A stretch of 64,000 bases of DNA, taken from positions 21,834,473 through 21,898,472 of the forward strand of contig CM070611.1 of the NCBI GenBank assembly GCA_036346395.1, written 5' to 3'. Below are positions 1-9,644 of the stretch, in pieces. The first letter of the stretch is position 1. Each line of letters starts with the position of its first letter. The notes under the pieces were generated by a model that saw only the letters and a list, made by a program, of their open reading frames with translations, ran no database searches and was not told the origin of the DNA. This DNA comes from Hsuehochloa calcarea. Lineage: Eukaryota > Streptophyta > Magnoliopsida > Poales > Poaceae. Made by a program: the position numbers and the translations under genes.

Positions 1-1672
1 AGATTAATTAGCGAGGTTTTATAATTTTCCAGTAGAGAGGCCGATTAATGAGTTTGTTTAACCTGCTGTCCGTTGTACGATTTATTCGGATATCTTAATG
101 GCAAACTTTGGAAAGGTCATCTACTAGTTAATTGTAGATAATGTCGATAGCTTTCTTTAGCATATTTTATCATGTCAATCGGACAAGTAGAATTCGAGTT
201 ATGATTTTCGGAAGACTGCTGTCTTTACGGTTGTCGTCTTTCGGCGCTGTTTTGGTAGACTGTAGATTAAAAATAGTAAATAGCCTAATTAGAGTTTTTG
301 ATCTACATGAAAGATGTAGATAATTGTCCAATGGTTCTGTAGAATCTGAGAACGCGAATTTTGGTTGAGTAAAACAAAAGTTATGAATTTAGTAAGACTG
401 CTGTTCCGAAGCGGACAGATCGGCTTTCTGGGCTAAATACAGAGGGTTAGATGATTTAATTAGAAGACTTTGTAATCTAAGAAAATGTGGATAATTTTAT
501 AAAGAATCCAGAATGGGGTGGTTTGTTGTGATTGGACTTTTGAGTCAAAAGTTACGCTCTTTTTAGTAACCGGACAGCTATGGGTAACTATTCGCATGCC
601 GCGTAACGTGGTATATTTGGGGACGAGTAGGAGCGAAGTATATTGATTGCTATTCTTGTTGCTGTAGCTTGTATTGAAGTTTGTGTATTTAATATAGGAG
701 AGGCGTCGTGCTTGTTGCCATCTTCTAGCCAAATCGCAGGCCGCAACTAGTAAAGGCAAGTGCATGGTAGACAGCGATCAATGATGATCACTGTGATTCT
801 TTATCTTCTATTACCATTATTGTTGTGCTTTTATTTTGTTTAATTGCAAACAAATAATTGGTATGTTTATATCTTTGTTGACAAGCATGATGAAAAGTTG
901 GACATGATGTTTATGATGGAGTTTGCATTTTCATACATAAGCATCTTGCATATGAGCAGGTGATCATGAATGATCACAACTCCACGGGAGTGGAGGAGGT
1001 CCCCGATCCTTATGGAGGAACGGGCTTGAGAGTGAATGTTGTCGCGAGCATTCACTCATGCTATACCGGTATACGCGAAAGAAGTGCATGTGGACATGTA
1101 GATTAGAGTTGCATTCATACATGAGATTAATGGATGTGAATCAAAGAGAATATAACTGCATGAGAATATTAATAGAAGTACCTGTGATGATAATGAAGTT
1201 ATCAATGTCGTTGATTTATTATTGTTCGTTGTTTATGGATGTGTTTCTTTGAGTCGTGGACTCACCCTTGCTCTATTGTTGTCTTTAGGTGATCTTCGAG
1301 GATGCCGTAACTGAGAGCGAGTAGAGCACATGGACAACACATGATCATTCGCCATAATAATCTTTTCATTCAATATTGGTTTATACTTGGACATGTTAGC
1401 GGTTGAATAAAGTTTAGGACATCGTTTGGACTAGACTATTTGCTTTATTAATTTGGATTCATTGGTTGATGCTATTTTGGATTATTTACCTGGTTATAAT
1501 TCCCATTGCTTATTTATTATCACTTGATCCATAATTATGCATTGTTCTTTTGTGGTCCATGGATATGATTATCATTGTCTCCTTGCTGTAATTTTTATAG
1601 TGTGTCGATAATTATTAGTTTAAAGTGTAGTGTGGTGGCATTCTAGGCTCAGTGTTGGGCTGGGGTGTTACA
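1..1672 (+). repeat. LTR (3' part) of gypsy family T, cut by the window edge
   Basis: This stretch matches the last 1.67 kb of the LTRs at 2291-4622 and 9645-11970 and ends in the same GGGCTGGGGTGTTACA terminus at 1672. It shares the conserved palindrome TATACCGGTATA (1060-1071) with those LTRs. Its first part (for example the stretch ending in CCTGCTGTCCGTTG) and the segment near 770-800 look more like the LTRs of the minus-strand copy at 14126-23971, so it belongs to that subfamily. The rest of its element lies to the left, or it is a solo LTR; the window cannot decide. Confidence 0.85.
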
Positions 1673-1884
1673 GATCAGCTGGACTCCACTACTTCTTCGT
1701 CTTCCGATGTGTTTGTTTATTGTTGGCTTGTAAGCCTCTTTTGTAATAAACTCTGTTGATAATTAATAAAGTTATGCGAATTATGGATATGACCATATTT
1801 GTTTACTGTGTGTACTAGCTACTGATCATAGGACTTGTTCAGAAATACACAGAGGATTCTGGGGTGTTAACTCCCGGGTCCGAC
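1673..1884 (+). repeat. Possible remnant of the 3' end of a different gypsy LTR
   Basis: The segment is not similar to family T. It ends in CTCCCGGGTCCGACA, the style of terminus seen in the other gypsy LTR here (29877-52412, which reads CCCGGGTTCGACA on its own strand). The stretch GTTTACTGTGTGTACTAG and the following GATTCTGGG also resemble the U5 of such LTRs. Immediately after it the reading frame of a TNP2-type transposase begins. I infer an older LTR footprint inside the transposase gene, but no partner LTR or target duplication is visible. Confidence 0.4.
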
Positions 1885-2072
1885 ACGATCACATAGAAGA
1901 TATTCTAATCGATGCTGAGGTGGTTGTTAACGAAGAGGATTTGGAAGTACTTAATCGCTTAGACATTGATGGCACTGAAGGGGATGAGGTCGAGTCAACA
2001 CCTCATGAGAGTGACGATGACTTTTTAGAGGGCCCATCTGCGGAGGATCCCATTGTAGACGACTACTTCTAA
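1885..2072 (+). pseudogene. C-terminal end of a CACTA TNP2-type transposase
   Basis: One open frame reads from about 1887 to a TAA at 2070-2072. The peptide is strongly acidic (DAEVVVNEEDLEVL, then HESDDDFLEG) and ends in VDDYF. An acidic tail ending a few hundred bases before a second gene on the same strand is the usual layout of plant CACTA elements, where TNP2 precedes a Ptta/En/Spm-type gene. The rest of the transposase is missing from the window because LTR sequence lies directly upstream. The family call rests on composition, position and the identity of the next gene, not on a catalytic domain. Confidence 0.55.
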
Positions 2073-2182
2073 GCATGATCTTCTTGTACGTTTGCATGTA
2101 TTTGCTGCATGTTTTTAATTTTTTGTATGAGCTTACTTGATTACGCTGTATTAATTGATTTATTTAATTTCATTTCATTTCA

Positions 2183-2290
2183 GGACACCAAAAATGAGTG
2201 GCGTCAACGGTGCAGCATACTCAAGTCGAGGTAGTCGTCTGTCTTCCAAAGTGGCAGCACCATGTCATGGAGGCAGAGGGGCAACCGCGG
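2183..2290 (+). pseudogene. First exon (5' part) of a CACTA Transposase_24 (Ptta/En/Spm) gene
   Basis: A splice-acceptor-like TTTCAG ends at 2182, and an ATG at 2194-2196 opens a frame starting MSGVNGAAYSS. The frame is Gly/Arg-rich (HGGRGA) and runs without a stop into the target duplication at 2286-2290, where the gypsy element begins. The same frame resumes after the element at 11976, with a second GGRGA repeat on the other side of the insertion. The insertion therefore split one exon. The function of the encoded accessory transposase is known only by family: CACTA second-gene products are thought to bind subterminal repeats. Confidence 0.65.
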
Positions 2291-4622
2291 TGTAATACTC
2301 TGAAAAAAATAATATTAATATTAATAAAAGCGTCTTAAGGGTCGGAGTGTAATTAAATTAATTAGTTAAAGAATTTAGGGCTTGTGCGTAATTAAAGAAT
2401 TTAGAATACGTGGAAAATAGTATTTCAGAATTTTTATGAGCTATATAATTAATTTGTGGGTTTTCTAGAAACCCTAATAGTTTCTTTTTCCCACCGAGCC
2501 GTCTCCACATTTTTCTGCACAGCCGCCAGCCTTTTTGTTTTCTCTGCTTGCTGCGCCGCCCCAGCAATTTTCTTCCGCCGCCAGCCGGTTGCGTTCTTCT
2601 CGCTCGCGATCGTCTGTCGTGGCCGCGCTGGCCAACCGCTGCGGCGGCCGCCGCCAAGTCTTGCGCGTGTTTGCTTGCTGCTACGGCCGAGCCGCTACTG
2701 CCGCGTTGCTGCGTTGGATCGGCTGCCGCTGCGCATTGTTTGCTCGACCGTGTGACGTCGCCCGGCCAAACGTGCAGCGCGCGTGAAGCCTCGGCCGCGT
2801 GAAGCCCAGCCGGCTTGAGTCTTTGAGCTGCCGCGCTCTGCGTGACGCCTTTGCGATTGCGATTGTCTTCTTTTAAATTTGCAGACTCGGCTACAACGTC
2901 TACCGTCGTCAGCGTGGAGGTTTTTGTATGTTTTCCTCTGGTTTGCTAGACGCTGTCAATTAGAGATTATAATTGAGATTAATTAGAGAGGTTTAGAATT
3001 TCTAATCGAAGAGACGAATAATAGATCTGTTTAGCCCGCTGTTTTGTTGTACAATTTATTCGGGTACCTTAACGACGAATTTTGGAAATACCATCTACTA
3101 GTTAATTGTAGATAATTTCGATATATTTCTATAGCATATTTTATCATGTCAATCGGACAAGTAGATTTCGAGTTATGATTTTCGGAAGGCTGCTGTCTTT
3201 ACGGTTGTCGTCTTTCGGCGCTGTTTTGGTAGACTGTAGATTAAAAATAGTAAATAGCTTAATTAGAGTTTTTGATCTACATGAAAGTCGTAGATAATTG
3301 TCCAATGGTTCTGTAGAATCTGAGAACGCGAATTTTGGTTGAGTAAAACAAAAGTTATGAATTTAGTAAGACTGCTGTTCCGAAGCGGACAGACCGACTT
3401 TCTGGGCTAAAAACGGAGGGTTAGATGATTTAATTAGAAGTCTTCGTAATCTAAGAAAATGTGGATAATTTTATAAAGAATCCAGAATGGGGTGGTTTGT
3501 GGTGATCGGACTTTCGAGTCAAAAGTTACGTTCGTTTTAGTAATAAGTTAGCAATGGGTAACTATTCGGTACCGGAGTAACGTGGTATATTTGGGGACGT
3601 GTAGGAGCGATGTCGATTGATTGTGGTTCTTATGTTGCTGTAGCTTGTATTGAGATTTGTGTATTTAATGTAGGAGAGGCGTCGTACTTGTTGCCGTCTG
3701 CTAGCCAAATTGTGCGTCGCAACTAGTAAAGGCAAGTGCATGGTAGACAGCGATCAATGATCGATCACTGTTTTCTTTATCTTCTATTACCATTATTGTT
3801 GTGCTTTTATTTTGTTTAATTGCAAACAAATAATTGGTATGTTTATATCTTTGTTGACAAACATGATGAAAAGTTGGACATGATGTTTATGATGGAGTTT
3901 GCATGTTTGCATTCATAAGCATCTTTGCATATGAGAAGGTGATCATGATTGATCACAACTCCACGGGAGTGGAGGAGGTCCCCGATCCTTATGGAGGAAC
4001 GGGCTTGAGAGTGAATGTTGTCGCGAGCATTCACTCATGCTATACCGGTATACGCGAAAGAAGTGCATGTGGACATGTAGATTAGATTTGCATTGGTACA
4101 TGAGATTAATGGATGAGAATATTAATGGAAGTGCTGTGATGATAATGAAGTTATTGAATGCTGTTGATTTATTATTGTTCGTTGTTTATGGATGTGTTTG
4201 CTGAGACGTGGACTCACCCTTGCTCTATTGTTGTCTTTAGGTGATCTTCGAGGATGCCGTGATCGAGAGCGTAGTAGAGCACATGGACCACTTATGATCA
4301 TTTACCTTCATAATCTTTTCATTCAGAATTGGATCACACTTGGACATGTTAGAGGTTGAATAAAGTTTAGGACATCATTTGGACTAGACTGTTTGTTTAT
4401 TTAATTTGGATTTATTGGTTGCTGCTACTTTGGATTATTTACCTGGTTATCATTCCCATTGATTATTTATTATCACTTGATCCATAATTATGCATTGCTC
4501 TTTTGTGGTCCATGGATATGATTATCATTGTTTTCTTGCTGTAATTATATAGTGTGTCGATAATTGTTAGTGTAAAGGGTAGTGTGGTGGCATTCTAGGC
4601 TCTGTTGGGTCATGGGTGTTAC
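2291..4622 (+). repeat. 5' LTR of gypsy copy 1
   Basis: Starts TGTAATACTCTG and ends GGGTGTTAC; the final A of the canonical CA end, kept in the 3' LTR, is missing. From about 2950 to 4610 it is almost base-for-base the same as 10300-11960, while 2500-2900 (GC-rich) differs from its partner by many short indels. The TATA box lies only about 150 bp from the left end, so U3 is short and R plus U5 make up most of the LTR. Confidence 0.95.
2441..2477 (+). promoter_or_regulatory. LTR promoter: TATA box plus telo-box
   Basis: CTATATAAT at 2441-2449 is followed 20 bp later by AAACCCTAA at 2469-2477. The AAACCCTA telo-box is a known plant promoter motif near transcription starts of growth-related genes. 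The same pair is kept in all four complete LTRs of this family in the window. Confidence 0.6.
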
Positions 4623-4626
4623 TGCT

Positions 4627-4640
4627 TGGTATCGTGAGCT
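4627..4640 (+). other. Primer binding site (initiator tRNA-Met type), degenerate
   Basis: TGGTATCGTGAGC lies 4 bp after the 5' LTR. It matches the plant initiator-Met tRNA complement TGGTATCAGAGC apart from a small change in the middle. The intact form of this site is seen in copy 2 at 21541-21552 (complement). Confidence 0.75.
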
Positions 4641-4888
4641 GTGTTTTAGGTCCGTGGTGAATAGATTAACAACATAGGCAAACTAAAATTGTTAAAATTT
4701 GTTTTAGTATTAGTAAATCAACTAAAATTTGCTAATGGTTAAACAATCTAAAATTTGACACACTAGTGCACAGTAGGTTAGAGAGAGGTACGAATATAGT
4801 TTTTACGCTTCCGTTATGTTGTTCATTGATGGATGAGTTTATTTTGAGCTTTGAGCTCATTGTGTATTGTTGATTGTGGTTGATAGCT

Positions 4889-5911
4889 ATGCCGAGGGGT
4901 AGAGGACGTGGTCGTGGTGGCCGCGGTCGTGGAGGTCGGGCCCGCGGGCGAGGTTCCGTGGAGCCACCTCTGAGCGCTTGAGTCGATGTCGAGGGGTTCT
5001 TTGTTGACCCGCCTCCGGTTGGTGTCCAAGATGAGACCCCGCTTTGCTGAGAGAGTTGGTGGGAGAGATCCGTGCTCTTCGTCAACAGGCGCCGGCAGCC
5101 CCTGTTGCTGCGGCATCTGTTGTTGCTCCTGTCGCACATCCACCGGTTCCTGAGGCGCGGATGACACTTCGAGAGTGGATGGGGTTGAGGTTGGATCCGT
5201 TTGACGGTCAGCACACACCGTCCGAGCAAATGGACCGGTTGCGCTACATGGAGAGGCGCTTGGAGCTTTAGAGATGTCCTCACATCAGAGGGTCCGTTTT
5301 GTAGCCTTTCAGCTGAAAGGGCAAGCAGATATTTGGTGGGAGGGCGTGTTGTCTTCGAGGACCGCCACTCAAGGGCCAGTCACTTGGGAGGACTTTGTTG
5401 ATCAGTTCAAGGGAAAGTTCTACCCCTATTCTTTTGTTGAGAAGATGGAGGTTGCCTTGACGACCTTTGCTCAGGGGAAGAGGTCTATTGCTGAGTATGA
5501 GGCTGAGTTCAACAACTTGGTTCGCTTTGTCCCTTCAGTAGCGAACGATGATCTTCAGAAAGCCAAGAGGTTCCGTCGGGTCTCAATCCTGAGTACCGCA
5601 TGTGTTGGGAGCTACTCCACTCGTGATTACTGCTGTGGTGGAGCAAGCCGGGGCATGGAGTTGGAGATGCACTCACAAAGGCGCAAGCCTCGTGGATCGT
5701 TGCTTCGTGGTGACCAAGAGGAGCTCTAGTGACGGAAGTGGGTCTGCTCGCGACCGCCAGAAATTCAAGGAGGACCGCAGCCTTTCAAGTCTAAGCGCCG
5801 AGGCGGTTCCTTCTTGGCGCCTCGCCCTTTGCGGTACTCGGCTCTTCGTCCCGCCCTAGGGCAGGCATGATTTGCTTTAAGTGCGGTGATGGACACCGCT
5901 ACGCTGAGTGC
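4889..5911 (+). pseudogene. gag of gypsy copy 1 (nucleocapsid/capsid precursor), frameshifted
   Basis: The ATG at 4889 starts a very Arg/Gly-rich leader (MPRGRGRGRGG). The capsid-like region follows at about 5044-5560 with REWMGLRLDPFDG, VRFVAFQLKGQADIWW and VTWEDFVDQFK, the usual Retrotrans_gag pattern. The frame changes near 5270 and 5570, and stops occur at 4979 and 5046. A zinc knuckle at 5873-5911 reads CFKCGDGHRYAEC, which is CX2CX3HX4C and so one residue shorter than the canonical CX2CX4HX4C before the His. Gag would form the cytoplasmic particle and bind genomic RNA; this copy cannot make it in one piece. Confidence 0.85.
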
Positions 5912-6249
5912 ACTTGGACGGAGATTGCCGCGCTGTGGCCGACCGGTCACAAGGAGCGGTGTGTCGCCGTAACCCGCTAGCGTGATCAAGGGAGCTGTGC
6001 CATCTTCTTCTTGATGGGTCCCGCCGAGGATCTTTCCGGATGATGATCGCTCCTCCGGTGATGCCATTTCCTTCACTTGGGCGCCCAGAGGGTACTATCG
6101 GCACCGCCACCTTCGCACCGCTTCAGTTGCACGACCGCTTTACCGCACCGCCACGCCAGATTGTTGGGGCTCGCCGCCGGCGACGCCTTCTTCGCCATGG
6201 CGCCACCGAGTGTACGCTATGCCTCATGCAGAGTCTGCGGGTCGCCCCG

Positions 6250-6560
6250 ACGTGGTGACAGTACTTTGCTTGTGGATTCGTTTGATGCTTTAGTCCTTTT
6301 GATTCGGGCTACCTTTCGCTTGTTTCGACGGCGTTTGCTAGAGAGCGAACTTGAGTATGCTGATGGATTTCTCACGGTGTTGGTTAGTTCTCCGGGGTAT
6401 TATTGCTAGTTCTACCGCTTGTCCCGGTGTTCTATTATTATTGATGGAGAGGAGTTCACGCCGAATTTGATAGTTATTCAAATGGAGCCGCTCGACGTTA
6501 TCTTGGGTATGGATTGGTTGCACTCTTATCGAGCCGTGATATCCTGTTTTCAGAGAACGA
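6250..6560 (+). pseudogene. Retropepsin-like aspartic protease region of gypsy copy 1, frameshifted
   Basis: The coding potential for ALVLFDSGAT is recognisable around 6285-6312, but small deletions break it so that no single frame contains the DSG catalytic triplet with its flanks. Downstream, DVILGMDWL is read at about 6494-6520, the conserved C-terminal part of gypsy proteases. Between zinc knuckle and protease (about 5915-6250) the sequence is GC-rich and scrambled. In the family this enzyme cleaves the Gag-Pol precursor. Confidence 0.75.
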
Positions 6561-6699
6561 TCTGCGTGCGCACCTCGCCCGGGAGACTTTGACTTTTCAG
6601 GAGTGCGCCCGCGCTCTTTCGAGTTACCGGACTGCCTCGGTCGGCGCGGCGAAAATCAGGCTTCTTTAGCTCTTGCCGAGACCGAGCGTGGCTTCGCAG

Positions 6700-8060
6700 A
6701 TTGAGGAGATTCCGTGGTCGTGATTACCCGGATGTGTTCCCACCGAGCTTCCGGTTTGCCACCGCGCGAGACGTGGAGTTTCGCATTGATCTTGTTCCGG
6801 TACTCGCCCCATCTCGATGTCTCCATATCGATTAGCACGTCCGTTCGGGACGAGTTGAAGAAACAATTGGATGATTTGTTGGCTAAAGGTTTGATCAGCG
6901 AGTGTATCACCGCGGGGAGCTCCTGCTCGCTCACGAGAAGAAGGATGGGAGTTGGCGATGTGTATTGATTACCCGGCGCTTAATGCGGCCACAATCAAGA
7001 ACAAATATCCGTTGCCCCGCATTGAGGACTTGTTTGATCGGTTGAATGGAGCTCAAGTGTTCTCCAAGATTGATCTCCAGTCAGGGTATAATCAAATCCG
7101 TGTGCGTGAGCAGGATGTAGAGAAGACTGCTTTCTCCACCAGGTATGGGCATTATGAGTATAAAGTTATGTCTTTTGGATTGACTAATGCACCTGCCATT
7201 TTTTTATGGAGACCATGAACAACATGTTGCACGAGTATCTTGATGACTTCGTGGTGGTGTTCATTGATGATATTCTTATCTATTCCAAGACCAATGCGGA
7301 TCATGAACGTCATTTGAGGCTGGTTTTAGATACTTTGAGAGAGCACAAGTTCTATGCTAAATTGAAGAAGTGTGAGTTCTGGATTTCAGAAGTGGGTTTT
7401 CTGGGGTATGTGATTAACCCTCAGGGTATTGCTGTTGATCCTAGCAAGGTCTCCACAGTGGTGGATTGGAAGAGGCCGACTAGTGTGAAGGAGGTGAGGA
7501 GTTTCTTGGGTTTGGCTGGTTATTATCGGCGTTTTGTGCAGGATTTCTCTATCATCGCCAAACCGATGTCTCAGCTTACTCAGAAAGGTGTGAGATTCCA
7601 GTGGACCGATGAGTGTGAGCGCAGTTTCTGCATTTTGAAGGACAGGTTGGTGACCTCTCCTATTCTCACTCTTCCCGAGCCGGGAAAGCGGTTCACAGTC
7701 TTTTCAGATGCGTCTCGAGTGGGTCTTGGTTGTGTGCTTATGCAAGACGGTAAGGTAATTGCTTATGCGTCGAGGCAGTTAAAGAAGCACGAGCAGAATT
7801 ATCCCACTCATGATTTGGAGTTGGCTGCGGTTGTTTTTGCTCTCAAGATTTGGAGGCATTATCTATACGGCGAGCCTTGTGATATTTTCACAGATCACAA
7901 GAGTCTCAAGTATATCTTCACTCAGAAGGATCTGAATTTGAGGCAAAGGAGGTGGTTGGAATTGATCAAGGACTATGATCTTACTATTCAGTATCATCCA
8001 GGCAAGGCCAATGTTGTTATGATGCTCTTAGTCGCAAGGCGACTCCCGCTACTCTAGATT
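6700..8060 (+). pseudogene. Reverse transcriptase and RNase H of gypsy copy 1
   Basis: RT begins in the 6700-6960 region. MCIDYPALNAAT at 6958 has Pro where the family has Arg (DYRALN). RVREQDVEKTAF and YKVMSFGLTNAP follow, then a one-base slip at 7200-7206. The next 283-codon frame (7206-8057) carries the catalytic FIDDIL (7260-7277), the connection (VRSFLGLAGYYRRF) and RNase H (FTVFSDAS, ASRQLKKHEQNYPTHDLELAA, IFTDHKSLKYIF) with its acidic residues. This is the best preserved coding stretch of the element. It copies the RNA genome to DNA from the tRNA primer. Confidence 0.92.
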
Positions 8061-8138
8061 GCCTCATTGCTGATTTTGATCGCATGGGAATATCTTATTG
8101 TTATGCGGGCACGACACATGTTGAGACACGATTGATTC

Positions 8139-9545
8139 TTGAGTCACTATTCCGCATCGTGTGCGGAAGCACAACAGAGTGACCGGTTATTACAGGAGGT
8201 TAGGAAGCGCCCGGATGAGGGCAAAGAGAGTGATTTTAGCATGGACGATTCTCGTACTTTGAGGTTTAAAGGTCGCCTTTGCGCACCACAAAAGGCGGAG
8301 GTCAAAGATGATATTTTGAGGGAGGCACATCGCACTCCATACACCATTCATCCCGTGAGACTAAGATGTATCGAGATCTCAAAATGAATTTTTGGTGGAA
8401 AAGAATGAAGGTGGATATTGCTAACTATGTGGCTTCTTGTGGTGTTTGTCGCCAGTGAAAGCCGAGCACAAGCGCCCCGCAGGTTGTTGCAGCCTTTGGA
8501 GGTTCCCAGTGGCCTTGGGATGATATCTCTATGGACTTTGTGGTGGCGTTACTGCACGCCGCGAGGGAAGGATGCATTTGGGTAGTGGTGGATCGATTCA
8601 GCAAGTCTCACAGACTTCATTCCTATTCGCACGACAAATTCAATGAGTGATCTAGCTCCTATTTATGTGCGTGAAATAGTAAGACCGCATGGTGTGCCAA
8701 AGACCATCATTTCGACGTGGACGCCAAGTTTGTCTCCAAGTTCGGGAAAGTCTGCAGAGTGCATTGGGCACACAACTCCGCTGAGTACTGCGTTTCACCC
8801 ATTGCATGATGGGCATCAGAGCGCACTATTCGGACTTTGGAGGACATGTTGCGATCTTGTGTTCTATCTTGGAAGGGTAGTTGGGAGGACCAGTTACCAC
8901 TTGCAGAGTTTGCTTATAATAATAGTTACCATTCCAGTATTAGAGCCGCGCCATTTGAGGTTCTCTATGGGCGGAAGTGCAGATCGCCACTTTGTTGGGA
9001 TGCGCTGGAGAGAAGGCGCTTTGGGTCCGGATTGGATTCAGAAGACCGTTGAGCGTGTGGCCATGGTGAGGCGTAATCATTAGCGGCTCGAGTAGATGAA
9101 AAGTTATGCTGATTTGAGGAGGCGTGACTTGGAGTTTGCGGTGGGTGACCAGGTGCTCTTGAGAGTGTCTCCCACTAAAGGTATTGTTCGGTTTGGTACC
9201 AAAGGAAAGCTTAGCCCGAGGTACGTTGGACCATTCCCGATTATTGCAAGAATTGGGAAGTTAGCTTACCGCTTGGACCTTCCTGAGTCCATGCGTGGAG
9301 TTCATAATGTGTTTCACGTCTCGATGCTGAGAAAGTTTTGAGAGATCCGAGCATAAGATTTCATTAGAGCCCGACTATTGAGCAAGACCTCACAGTTGAG
9401 TCGCGTCCGCGCGATTCTCGAGAGGTCGGAGCGAGGCCGAGGCACAAGACGCTGGTATACGCCAAAGTGCCGTGGACGATCGACCCGAGAGAAGCGACTT
9501 GGGAGTTGGAGTCTCGCATGCGCGAGCAATATCCGAGTTGTTCAC
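8139..9545 (+). pseudogene. Integrase with chromodomain-like tail of gypsy copy 1, frameshifted
   Basis: The zinc-binding N-terminus is visible at about 8315-8455 (EAHRTPY, then CGVCRQ). The catalytic core spans about 8525-9050, with MDFVV, VVDRFSKS, MSDLAPIYVREIVRPHGVPKT, LEDMLRSCVLSWKGSW and FAYNNSYHSSI. The frame switches several times, for example near 8640, 8700 and 8830. A clean 81-codon stretch (9096-9341) gives the C-terminal domain (GPFPIIARIGKLAYRL, HNVFHVSMLRKF). The tail at about 9480-9545 encodes EATWELESRMREQYP in a broken frame, typical of chromoviral integrases, which target insertion through chromatin contacts. Confidence 0.88.
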
Positions 9546-9632
9546 GCGTCAGCACGTGTTATTTTGTTGTTTAATTTCACCGTGCGCTTTTTCTTTGAGT
9601 AGAACGTGAGTAGAATTCGGTCGAATTCCGCT

Positions 9633-9644
9633 AAGGGGGTAGAA
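9633..9644 (+). other. Polypurine tract of gypsy copy 1
   Basis: AAGGGGGTAGAA lies directly against the 3' LTR start at 9645. This is the plus-strand primer site in reverse transcription and confirms the plus orientation. Confidence 0.85.

Noticed and set aside
4732..5283. 183-codon minus-strand frame
   Set aside because: It is the complement of the Arg/Gly-rich gag leader of gypsy copy 1; open only because of composition.
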